Shown here: piece by piece, positions 7,637 through 14,333 of the stretch
Layout: the number at the start of each line of letters is the position of its first letter
Numbering within the stretch: position 1 is the first letter of the stretch
From: an uncultured Phycisphaerales bacterium
GTDB lineage: Bacteria > Planctomycetota > Phycisphaerae > Phycisphaerales > SM1A02
NCBI GenBank assembly: GCA_946886375.1
Contig: CAMPIL010000047.1
Span: 1 to 14,622 of the forward strand
Length of the DNA stretch: 14,622 nt
Direction: 5' to 3'
Position numbers and translations under genes: made by a program
Notes under the pieces: model-generated
Seen by the model: only the letters and a program-made list of their open reading frames with translations
What the model was told of the DNA's origin: nothing
The model's database searches: none

Positions 7637-8022
7637 CGAATCCACTCAGCGGCTTGAACGTGCTCATCGTCGAAGATGTCCTGCTGGTTGCAGATGAAGT
7701 CGCCCACATGATTCAATCTCTGGGCTGCAACCCGCTGGGCCCGGTGGCGCGCGTTGATCAAGCCTTGGACATCATCCGCAACACCAGTCACTTGGATGGC
7801 GTGCTGCTGGATGTGAACCTCGGCGCCGACACCGGCTACCCCATCGCCGAGGAGTTGCAGGAGCGCGGCATTCCCTACATCTTCATGACGGGATACGACA
7901 GCAACTACCTCGCCGAAGGTTACCGCGGCAGCGCAAACATGCAGAAGCCGTTCACCATTGAGGAACTTCAGCGCATAATGGCGCAGGTCTTTGCATCGCA
8001 GCCCGCCGGCCGCACGCGCTAG
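7633..8022 (+). CDS. Single-domain response regulator (receiver), likely partner of the HWE kinase
   Basis: A 129-residue stand-alone receiver domain with no output domain. Acidic pocket E14-D15, phospho-acceptor D60 (LLDVNL), T86 (FMTGYD) and K105 (QKPF) are all present. The GPVARVDQAL and DVNLG...YPIAEEL patterns are typical of the short receivers encoded next to HWE-family kinases. The start at ATG 7633 overlaps the kinase stop (ATGA) and has AGGAG (7620-7624) eight bases upstream; a longer frame from 7570 would only add residues overlapping the kinase and is unlikely. It probably relays or drains phosphate, or acts by protein-protein contact. Its stop codon overlaps that of the convergent CheB-like gene. 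Confidence 0.93.
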   Translation: MTNPLSGLNVLIVEDVLLVADEVAHMIQSLGCNPLGPVARVDQALDIIRNTSHLDGVLLDVNLGADTGYPIAEELQERGIPYIFMTGYDSNYLAEGYRGSANMQKPFTIEELQRIMAQVFASQPAGRTR

Positions 8023-9116
8023 GGTGACGGAGCATCTGAAGGCTCAAATTGCCGGCTTGTCCGCACTGACGGCTCTTGATTGTGACTGAATTCCTGGCCG
8101 CGCAGAACCATCCGGCGAAGGACCGCCGCGTGTTTGTAACTCTCGCGGATCTGCCGCTCCAAATCGCGAATCGTGTGGGTGAGTTTTGAGGCGCGGGCTC
8201 TCTCCAGCAGCGATTCACACAACTTGGCGCGCTGCTGCAATGCGGCGATGGCGGCCCACAGCGAATGCTCAAGAGACTCGGATTGGCTGATCATCATCGC
8301 CTCGGCCGTGTAACTGTGGCCGACATGGCAGCGGTACCGCTGAAGGTCATCGTGCTCGATTTCCGAGAGCACGCCACCGCAATCCGGGCAGGTAAACATA
8401 GTGCCCCGCCCCAACTCCTTGTTCCCCTCAATGCCGTTCATGGTTTGCTCCGTCATGGCGAGTTCGATTTTGATGTCCTGCGGCACCGGGGGCGCCGCCT
8501 GTAAATTGACCTCCTGCTCGGACAATTCCGCCAGAATCGATCCGATAGCGCGTGCCGGCAGGATGTGATCGAAGTTGACGTGGCGCTGTGCGCTTCTGGG
8601 CATGCTTGGATGGAGCGCATCGTCGGGGTCCTGCACGATCGCCACCCCGCCGCAACGCTTGATGGCACGCAGGCCCGATGTGCCGTCGTTCAGCGCTCCG
8701 GACAGCACAATTCCCACCGCGCGAGGACCAAACTCCACCGCGACCGAGCGGAACAGTGGGTCGATCGCCGGCCGGAATCGGTTCTCAGTCGGCCCGCGCA
8801 CCAGGCGCACGCGCCCGTTCCTTACGAGCAAGTGCCGGTCCGCGACCGCCACATACGCCTGACCCAGCCTGATGGGCTCGCCGTCCTCAGCCGTCTTGAC
8901 GGGGAACGAGCCGGAACGTCTGAGCACGCTGGGCAGGTGATCGTAATCAGACCCGGGAAAGTGCGTGGCGACCAGGAGAATCGCGGGCAATTCCGCCGGC
9001 AAGTTGGAAAAGAGATCGCGCAACGCTTGAGTGCTTCCCGCCAAGCCGCCGATCGCAATGATGTTGCGCATCGCACTGTGCTCGTTGCGGTCGCCCGGCG
9101 TATGTTGAACCATCAT
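8019..9116 (-). CDS. CheB-like protein with C-terminal zinc ribbon, catalytic serine replaced by leucine
   Basis: A 365-residue protein with a CheB methylesterase fold (about 16-200), a linker, a zinc-ribbon-like motif (C243, C246, C263, GH267) and a C-terminal helical region. This is the layout of many stand-alone CheB homologues that lack a receiver domain. The His and Asp of the triad are kept (H52 in ATHFP; D144 in SGALNDG). The nucleophile loop, normally GASAGG, reads GGLAGS, so Leu25 stands where serine should be. The leucine codon is TTG, one base from the serine codon TCG. Methylesterase activity is therefore doubtful; a binding or regulatory role is possible. The double ATG at 9116/9113 is chosen for GAGG (9125-9128) eight bases upstream; ATG 9071 just before the domain is an alternative. 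No transmembrane segment. Confidence 0.9.
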   Translation of the reverse strand: MMVQHTPGDRNEHSAMRNIIAIGGLAGSTQALRDLFSNLPAELPAILLVATHFPGSDYDHLPSVLRRSGSFPVKTAEDGEPIRLGQAYVAVADRHLLVRNGRVRLVRGPTENRFRPAIDPLFRSVAVEFGPRAVGIVLSGALNDGTSGLRAIKRCGGVAIVQDPDDALHPSMPRSAQRHVNFDHILPARAIGSILAELSEQEVNLQAAPPVPQDIKIELAMTEQTMNGIEGNKELGRGTMFTCPDCGGVLSEIEHDDLQRYRCHVGHSYTAEAMMISQSESLEHSLWAAIAALQQRAKLCESLLERARASKLTHTIRDLERQIRESYKHAAVLRRMVLRGQEFSHNQEPSVRTSRQFEPSDAPSP

Positions 9117-9208
9117 GGCCGTGGCCTCGTTGCTTGTTGTAAAAACTCGATCCCCGGTAAAAGGATAGTGCCCCGTTCGCGCAACCCCCATACGAACAGG
9201 TGACTATT

Positions 9209-9228
9209 CGGCGCGTCAAAACACGCCG
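9209..9228. promoter_or_regulatory. Near-perfect 8-base inverted repeat between the CheB-like gene and guaB
   Basis: CGGCGCGT and ACACGCCG are complementary apart from one position and are separated by CAAA. The site lies 41 bases upstream of the guaB -35 box and about 93 bases upstream of the CheB-like start, so it could be an operator or a leader stem for the minus-strand gene. The owner is unknown. Confidence 0.25.
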
Positions 9229-9268
9229 ATTACCCGGTTAAAGCAAGCGAGAGACAACCCTGCCGCAG

Positions 9269-9297
9269 TTGACAGTCCGAAGCGCGTTTGCGATCAT
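9269..9297 (+). promoter_or_regulatory. Sigma70-type promoter of guaB, placed for a leaderless transcript
   Basis: A perfect TTGACA (9269-9274) is followed 17 bases later by GATCAT (9292-9297), four of six matches to the -10 consensus. The usual start point would fall at about 9302-9306, on the guaB ATG at 9304. The lack of any SD before that ATG fits a leaderless mRNA. Confidence 0.55.
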
Positions 9298-9303
9298 TGC
9301 CTA

Positions 9304-10821
9304 ATGGAGCACCCCCCAAAAATCATTGCTGACGGCATCACCTTTGATGACGTCCTGCTGATTCCCGAATTTAGCGCAATTACGCCGGATCAGGCCGATA
9401 CGTCCACGCGGCTGACGCGCAACATCAGGCTCAACATTCCGCTGATCTCGGCCCCCATGGACACGGTGACCGAGGCCACGCTGGCCATCGCGTTGGCACA
9501 GGAGGGCGGCATCGGGATCGTCCACAAGAACATGCCGCCCGAGGTGCAGGCCCGCGAAGTTGCCAAGGTCAAGCGATCCGAGAACGGTGTGATCACCGAC
9601 CCCATCACGCTCAGCCCCGACGACACCGTCGCCAAGGCTCAGGCGATGATGGATCAGCAGAATGTTTCGGGATTTCCGGTCACGAGCGACGGCACAAGCC
9701 ACGGCAAAGTTGTGGGAATTCTCACCCGGCGAGACATGCGGTTTGAAAAGCGCGGCCAGACGCATTTTTCCAACTCGCGCGTTGGCGACGTGATGACCAA
9801 GGATGCATTGGTCACCGCGCCGCCGGAGACGAAACTCGAGGCCGCCGAGGGCATCTTGAATCAGGCGCGGGTGGAGAAACTGCTGCTGGTCAATCGCGAC
9901 GGCATGCTGGCGGGGTTGATCACGATGCGCGACATCGACAACATGCGCAAGCATCCCAACGCTTGCCGCGACGCACGCGGTCGTTTGCGCGTGGGGGCGG
10001 CGACAGGCGTGGGCAATGGCGGCATGGAACGCGTGGAAGCGCTCATCGACGCCGAAGTTGACGTCATCGTCGTCGATACCGCGCACGGACATTCCGAGAA
10101 CGTCATTCAAATGGTCAAGAGCATCCGCAAGCGGTACGACATTGACATCATCGCGGGCAACATCGCGACAGCAGAAGCCGCGAAGGATTTGATCGCTGCG
10201 GGCGTTGACGCGGTGAAGGTGGGCATTGGGCCGGGTTCGATCTGCACGACGCGCGTGGTCAGCGGCGTGGGAATGCCGCAATTGACGGCGATCATGAACG
10301 CGGTGAGCGCGGCGGAAGAACGCGATGTGCCCGTGATCGCCGACGGCGGCATTCGTCAGAGCGGCGATATCGCCAAGGCCATCGGCGCGGGGGCCTCTTC
10401 CGTGATGCTCGGATCGTTGTTTGCAGGACTCGATGAAAGTCCCGGTGAATTGATTCTCCATCAGGGCAGGCGCTTCAAGTCCTATCGCGGCATGGGAAGC
10501 CAGGGCGCGATGGGCGCGGGTTCAGCCGATCGCTACGGCCAGGCGGGTGTTGCGGCTGGGGGCGACACGCGGAAGTTCGTGCCCGAGGGCGTTGAAGGCC
10601 GCGTGCCGTATCGCGGTTCGCTTTCGGAGTTTGTGTATCAGATGGTGGGTGGGCTTCGCGCCGCGATGGGTTACTGCGGCTGCCGCACGATTGAGGAATT
10701 GCGCGAGCACGCGCGGTTTGTCCGCGTCAGCAGCGCGACCGTGGTTGAATCGCACCCGCACGATATCCAAATCACCAAGGAAGCGCCGAACTATTCCAGT
10801 GCGATGCCGAGTCAGTCGTGA
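9304..10821 (+). CDS. guaB: Inosine-5'-monophosphate dehydrogenase
   Basis: IMP dehydrogenase oxidises IMP to XMP with NAD+, the committed step of guanine nucleotide synthesis, in the cytoplasm. The 505-residue product has the usual bacterial length and layout: TIM-barrel start (TFDDVLLIP, 13-21), a tandem CBS module (about 97-213), the catalytic loop [11 protein letters not shown] with C314, GNIAT near 285, [10 protein letters not shown] near 347, and the mobile flap GSADRYGQ (R410) near 406-413. There is no sign of damage. The ATG at 9304 aligns with the normal N-terminus, and nothing like an SD lies before it. The gene has its own promoter and ends overlapping the convergent hydrolase gene by 10 bases, with no terminator visible between them. 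Confidence 0.97.
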   Translation: MEHPPKIIADGITFDDVLLIPEFSAITPDQADTSTRLTRNIRLNIPLISAPMDTVTEATLAIALAQEGGIGIVHKNMPPEVQAREVAKVKRSENGVITDPITLSPDDTVAKAQAMMDQQNVSGFPVTSDGTSHGKVVGILTRRDMRFEKRGQTHFSNSRVGDVMTKDALVTAPPETKLEAAEGILNQARVEKLLLVNRDGMLAGLITMRDIDNMRKHPNACRDARGRLRVGAATGVGNGGMERVEALIDAEVDVIVVDTAHGHSENVIQMVKSIRKRYDIDIIAGNIATAEAAKDLIAAGVDAVKVGIGPGSICTTRVVSGVGMPQLTAIMNAVSAAEERDVPVIADGGIRQSGDIAKAIGAGASSVMLGSLFAGLDESPGELILHQGRRFKSYRGMGSQGAMGAGSADRYGQAGVAAGGDTRKFVPEGVEGRVPYRGSLSEFVYQMVGGLRAAMGYCGCRTIEELREHARFVRVSSATVVESHPHDIQITKEAPNYSSAMPSQS

Positions 10822-11495
10822 GGTGACCGTGGCGATGCGGGGCTTTGCGCCGCCTCAAAGTGAGTGCGGAACCATTCGCCGGCTGCATTTGCGACCTGCT
10901 CCAGCGTGCCGGGCTCTTCGAACAGGTGCGTTGCGCCTTCAATGATGACCAGTCGATTTTCGCAGCGAAGCATGCGCTGGGCCTGTCGATTTAGTTCAAT
11001 CACTTCCACATCCAGCGATCCGACGAGCAACAGCGTCGGGGCGGTGACCAGCGGCAGATAAGGACCGGCGAGATCAGGACGCCCGCCACGCGACACCACC
11101 GCGGCAATTTGTCCGCGCCGCTCCGCGGCCGCCACCAGTGCCGCGGCTGCCCCGGTGCTGGCGCCGAAGTAGCCGATCGGAAGATTCCGCGCTTCATCGG
11201 ATTCGCTCACGGCGTCGGTCGCCGCAAGCATGCGGTCGGCGAGCAGGCGGATATCGAAGACATTGCGGCGATCGGCCGCTTCGGCTGGGTCAAGAAGATC
11301 AAAGAGCAACGTCCCGCAGCCCCGCTGGATGAGCGATTGGGCGACCTGGATGTTGCGCGAGCTGAACCGGCTGCTGCCGCTGCCGTGGGCGAAGATGACC
11401 ACGCCCAGCGGCGATGGTGGAAGCGACAGCGTTCCGGGCAGCGTCACGCCGTTGGCCTCAACGTTCATCTGGATTTCATAGGCGGTAGCGGCCAT
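10812..11495 (-). CDS. Alpha/beta hydrolase of the dienelactone hydrolase family
   Basis: A 227-residue soluble alpha/beta hydrolase. The oxyanion-side motif HGSGSSR lies at 37-43, and a plausible catalytic triad is S113 (nucleophile elbow GASTG), D162 (GSLD) and H190 (GATH). The pattern is that of the short dienelactone-hydrolase-like proteins often annotated only as hydrolase; in several bacteria these are fused or next to phosphoribosyltransferase domains, but none is seen here. The substrate cannot be told. There is no signal peptide, so it is cytoplasmic. The ATG at 11495 has no clear SD. Its 3' end overlaps guaB tail to tail, and it diverges from the small gene at 11599. Confidence 0.88.
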   Translation of the reverse strand: MAATAYEIQMNVEANGVTLPGTLSLPPSPLGVVIFAHGSGSSRFSSRNIQVAQSLIQRGCGTLLFDLLDPAEAADRRNVFDIRLLADRMLAATDAVSESDEARNLPIGYFGASTGAAAALVAAAERRGQIAAVVSRGGRPDLAGPYLPLVTAPTLLLVGSLDVEVIELNRQAQRMLRCENRLVIIEGATHLFEEPGTLEQVANAAGEWFRTHFEAAQSPASPRSPHD

Positions 11496-11598
11496 GCGTG
11501 CAGCGTTGAATCATGTGAACGAACACCGGGCCTGGTCAGTTGGAAAGCCGCAGGCTTCGATGGCGGAGTCCGGTGACGCTTGCGGGTAGGATACAGCG

Positions 11599-11880
11599 AT
11601 GCCAGCCAAGATCATTCTCCAAGGCGAGCCGTGCACGATCGAGAAACTCGGCAACGGAAACATCCGCGTGACTCAAGGCGGATGGCAGTTCAATCCCATG
11701 ATTGGTCCGGGAACCCAGGGCGAGGTCTGGTATGAGGTCCATCCGTGCCAGCGGCAGCAATATGACGTGCTGAACACGCAGTTGCCGGCGCAGGAACAGG
11801 AAATGCCACCGGGATTTAATGTCGATGACAAGCCGTGGTGGAGCCTGGGCGCGGGCGAGCGGGCCGGGTTGCGCGACTGA
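11599..11880 (+). CDS. Small hypothetical protein, 93 residues
   Basis: I do not recognise this protein. The start is well supported: AGGA at 11588-11591 sits seven bases before the ATG at 11599. The product is polar with no signal peptide or membrane segment. It has a compact beta-rich-looking N-terminal half (KIILQGEPCTIEKLGNGNIRV), two cysteines (12 and 50), several Trp residues and a Pro/Trp-rich C-terminus (KPWWSLGAGE). An opposite-strand frame covers the same ground (11536-11922), but its composition looks like a shadow. The gene sits alone between the divergent hydrolase and the GT2 gene; co-transcription with GT2 (47-base gap) is possible. Confidence 0.65.
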   Translation: MPAKIILQGEPCTIEKLGNGNIRVTQGGWQFNPMIGPGTQGEVWYEVHPCQRQQYDVLNTQLPAQEQEMPPGFNVDDKPWWSLGAGERAGLRD

Positions 11881-11927
11881 CGAGCAACTGCGAACCGCCT
11901 GTAATTCGCTTACCATATTCAACTCTC

Positions 11928-12725
11928 ATGTACATGGACAAGAAGGTTGTGGTCGTGATGCCCGCGTACAACGCGGCCAAGACCCTGCAGGAAACCCATC
12001 GCGAGGTCATGCAGCAGGGGATTGTCGATGAAGTGATCCTCGTGGATGACGGCAGCCGCGACGACACCGTCAGCATCGCGCGAACCCTGCCCAGAACAAT
12101 TGTTCACGTGCATGACGCCAACCGAGGCTACGGCGGAAACCAGAAATCCTGCTATCGCCTGGCCCTCGAACACGGGGCCGACATCATCATCATGGTGCAC
12201 CCGGACTATCAGTACACACCCATGCTGATTCCCGCGATGGCTTCGATCATCGGCAACGGCCTGTACCCGTGCGTGCTGGGCTCGCGCATTCTGGGCGGCT
12301 ACGCGCTGACCGGCGGGATGCCGCTCTGGAAATATGTCGCCAACCGGTTTCTGACGTTCACAGGCAACTTGGTGATGGGGGCGAAACTCTCTGAATATCA
12401 CACAGGCTTCCGCGCGTTTTCACGACCGCTGCTGGAAGGGCTGGCGTTGGATGAGAACTCCGACGATTTCATCTTCGACAACCAGATCCTCGCGCAGATT
12501 CTCTGGCAGGGACACACGATCGCGGAAGTGACTTGCCCGACGAAGTATTTCACCGAGGCATCCTCGATCAACCTGCGGCGCAGCATCAAGTACGGCCTCG
12601 GCTGCGTGGCGACAGCCCTGCAATTCCGCATGGCGAAGATGCGGCTGGCCGCACCGCGCCGCTTCACGATGCCCGGCACGCCGGCGAATCGCACGCCGGT
12701 CGCCGTCTCCGACAGCGCACGCTGA
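11928..12725 (+). CDS. Family 2 glycosyltransferase
   Basis: A 265-residue GT-A fold, GT2-family sugar transferase using a nucleotide-sugar donor. Visible motifs: VVVMPAYNAAKTL (7-20), the nucleotide-binding VDDGSRDDT (39-47), NRGYGGNQKSCY (65-76), an acidic/metal-site region MVHPDYQY (89-96), SRILGG (119-124) and EYHTGFRAFSR (156-166). This set is typical of the soluble dolichol-phosphate-mannose-synthase-like GT2 subgroup. There is no C-terminal membrane segment. The start is ATG 11928 or 11934 (MYMDKK); a longer frame from 11835 adds residues unlike the family. No SD is seen, and a weak -10-like TACCAT at 11911 would give a very short leader. It is followed 19 bases later by a methyltransferase gene, suggesting a shared glycan or lipid-modifying pathway. 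Donor and acceptor are unknown. Confidence 0.92.
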   Translation: MYMDKKVVVVMPAYNAAKTLQETHREVMQQGIVDEVILVDDGSRDDTVSIARTLPRTIVHVHDANRGYGGNQKSCYRLALEHGADIIIMVHPDYQYTPMLIPAMASIIGNGLYPCVLGSRILGGYALTGGMPLWKYVANRFLTFTGNLVMGAKLSEYHTGFRAFSRPLLEGLALDENSDDFIFDNQILAQILWQGHTIAEVTCPTKYFTEASSINLRRSIKYGLGCVATALQFRMAKMRLAAPRRFTMPGTPANRTPVAVSDSAR

Positions 12726-12744
12726 TGCGTGCGCGGCCATCCGC

Positions 12745-13746
12745 ATGAGCACTACCGCACCGCAACGCGACTCCAACTCGACAACTCATGCGGGTTCCGT
12801 CGCGCGGGCATGCTGGTGCGGCGCACAATGCGCCAGATCGCTGGGCACGTTCACCCTTTCTAATGGCAGGCAGTATCCGTGGGTGGAATGCGAATCCTGC
12901 GGCGTGCAGGCGATCCATCCCCAGCCCGATGATGCGGAACTTCTCGCGAGTTACTCGGCTGAGTATTACGGCTCATCGCGAAGAAAATTCATCTGGCCGT
13001 TTTCATCAATCGTCGGATGGTTTCAGGCAGGCCGGGCGCGAATGTCCGCACGATGCATGCCGCCGGGCGGCCGCGTGCTGGATGTGGGATGCGGCAACGG
13101 CGGGTACCTGCTGCACATGAGCCGCATGGGCTTCATCGCCGAAGGAACCGAATGGACATCCGACAGCGCGGCACGCGTGCCGCAGAATGCCGGCATCAAG
13201 GTTCACGTGGGCGATCTCCTGTCGCTGCCCCTGCCCGGACAACAGTACGACATGATCACGATGTGGCACGTGCTGGAGCACGTGCGCCAGCCCGACAAGG
13301 TTCTGCAGCGCATCTGGACGCTGTTGAAGCCGGGCGGGACGTTGTACCTGGCGCTGCCGAACGCCGAAAGCCGCCAGGCGATGCGGTTCCGCGAGGCGTG
13401 GCTGCATCATGATCCGCCGCGGCACTTGTTCGGCTTTGGCGTGAAGTCGCTCAGCGGGCTGCTTCATTCGATCGGATTCACCATCGAGCGCGTAAGCACC
13501 AACTCGCTGGAGCAAAATGTCTTTGGGCACATCCAAAGTTGGCTCAACGAGCGGGGCTATCCGCGCGATCGGCTGTACGAGCAACTCAAAGGCCTCAACC
13601 GCCATGCGACAGGCACTCGTTTGAGCGACGCAATGTGGATGCTGGCGCTTGCAGTGCCCGCGCTGATCGTCAGCACTCTCCAGGCGATGCAGGGTCGTGG
13701 CGCCACGATGACGCTTCGCGTGCGGAAGCCAGCATCGGCTGGATGA
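12745..13746 (+). CDS. SAM-dependent class I methyltransferase with N-terminal cysteine motif
   Basis: A 333-residue protein of the Methyltransf_23/UbiE-like kind. An N-terminal CxC...CxxC set (C23, C25, C49, C52) probably binds zinc. It is followed by an aromatic linker and the Rossmann core: motif I VLDVGCGNGG (111-120), acidic G136-E137 region at the end of beta2, GDLLSLPL (156-163), WHVLEHV (174-180) and LKPGGTLYLALPN (194-206). HHDPPRHLF (221-229) is a signature of methyltransferases found in polysaccharide clusters. A hydrophobic stretch near the C-terminus (298-314) may anchor it to the membrane. No SD is seen; the 19-base gap after GT2 suggests an operon and translational coupling. 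The substrate is unknown, and a sugar or lipid-linked intermediate is inferred from the neighbour. Confidence 0.9.
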   Translation: MSTTAPQRDSNSTTHAGSVARACWCGAQCARSLGTFTLSNGRQYPWVECESCGVQAIHPQPDDAELLASYSAEYYGSSRRKFIWPFSSIVGWFQAGRARMSARCMPPGGRVLDVGCGNGGYLLHMSRMGFIAEGTEWTSDSAARVPQNAGIKVHVGDLLSLPLPGQQYDMITMWHVLEHVRQPDKVLQRIWTLLKPGGTLYLALPNAESRQAMRFREAWLHHDPPRHLFGFGVKSLSGLLHSIGFTIERVSTNSLEQNVFGHIQSWLNERGYPRDRLYEQLKGLNRHATGTRLSDAMWMLALAVPALIVSTLQAMQGRGATMTLRVRKPASAG

Positions 13747-13766
13747 CCTGAATTTCCAGCCCGAAA

Positions 13767-13784
13767 GACGTGCGCCTTCACGTC
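13767..13784 (+). repeat. Six-pair hairpin after the methyltransferase gene
   Basis: GACGTG and CACGTC form a perfect stem around a CGCCTT loop 20 bases past the methyltransferase stop. Only two T residues follow, so it is at best a weak terminator or a 3'-end stabilising stem. Confidence 0.3.
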
Positions 13785-13837
13785 GTTCCGATCGGCTCAA
13801 CCGTGGCCTTATCGGACTGCGCTCAAGCAGACGTGAA

Positions 13838-13895
13838 GTGGGGGCGTTTTTGCACCGATGATTGGAAATGACGGCTCGAAAAACGCCCCGCCCAC
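13838..13895. repeat. Long inverted repeat upstream of the orphan receiver gene
   Basis: GGGGCGTTTTT (13841-13851) and AAAAACGCCCC (13879-13889) are perfect 11-base inverted copies 27 bases apart. With a three-base bulge the match extends to GTG at 13838 and CAC at 13895. The right arm ends 24 bases before the receiver ATG. The T-run is inside the stem and not after it, so it does not look like a normal terminator on either strand. GATTGGAAA also occurs twice as a direct repeat (13860-13868 inside the loop, 13906-13914 just before the ATG). Confidence 0.5.
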
Positions 13896-13919
13896 GTCCG
13901 TTGGGGATTGGAAACCTGC

Positions 13920-14327
13920 ATGCCTCGGAAGACGATTCTTATCGCCGACGATGAACCGCACGTCACGTTCATGGTGTCGATGAAGTTGAAGCATGCCGAC
14001 GCGACGGTGCTGGTGGCCAGCGATGGGGAAGAGGCGTTCCAGTTGGCGTTGGAGCACCGGCCAGACCTGGTCATCACCGATTTTCAGATGCCGCGCATGA
14101 GCGGCTACGATCTCGCGCTGCGCATGCGACAGACGCTGGAGACGACGAACATTCCGCTGCTCATGCTCACCGCGCGCGGCCACAGGCTGACGCCAACCGA
14201 CCTGGCCAAGACCAATATTCAGTGCCTGATCGCCAAGCCGTTCAGCGTGCGCGAGTTGCTTTCGAAGGTGTCGGAGTTCGTCGAATTGAAATTGGAGCAG
14301 GACGAGGCGGGAACAGCCGCCGCGTGA
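13920..14327 (+). CDS. Single-domain response regulator (CheY-like receiver)
   Basis: A 135-residue receiver domain with all key residues: D10-D11 acidic pair, D54 phospho-acceptor (ITDFQMP), T84 (MLTARG) and K106 (AKPF). After the domain there is only a short Glu/Ala-rich tail, so no DNA-binding or enzyme output. It is more CheY/DivK-like in its core than the receiver at 7633, so the two are not recent duplicates. ATG 13920 fits the family start; TTG 13908 would add four residues. The SD is poor (GGAA). No kinase is adjacent in the window, but the next gene starts six bases on and may encode the partner. Confidence 0.93.
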   Translation: MPRKTILIADDEPHVTFMVSMKLKHADATVLVASDGEEAFQLALEHRPDLVITDFQMPRMSGYDLALRMRQTLETTNIPLLMLTARGHRLTPTDLAKTNIQCLIAKPFSVRELLSKVSEFVELKLEQDEAGTAAA

Positions 14328-14333
14328 CCCCCG

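Noticed and set aside
9301..10461. 386-codon minus-strand frame over guaB
   Set aside because: Antisense shadow of a full-length, clearly recognised guaB; the product is His/Arg-rich without motifs.
11536..11922. 128-codon minus-strand frame as an alternative to the 93-residue gene
   Set aside because: It lacks an SD and motifs, whereas the plus-strand frame has AGGA at the right spacing and a protein-like composition.
13841..13889. Rho-independent terminator for the methyltransferase gene
   Set aside because: The loop is 27 bases and the T-run lies in the stem; no T-run follows the second arm on either strand.
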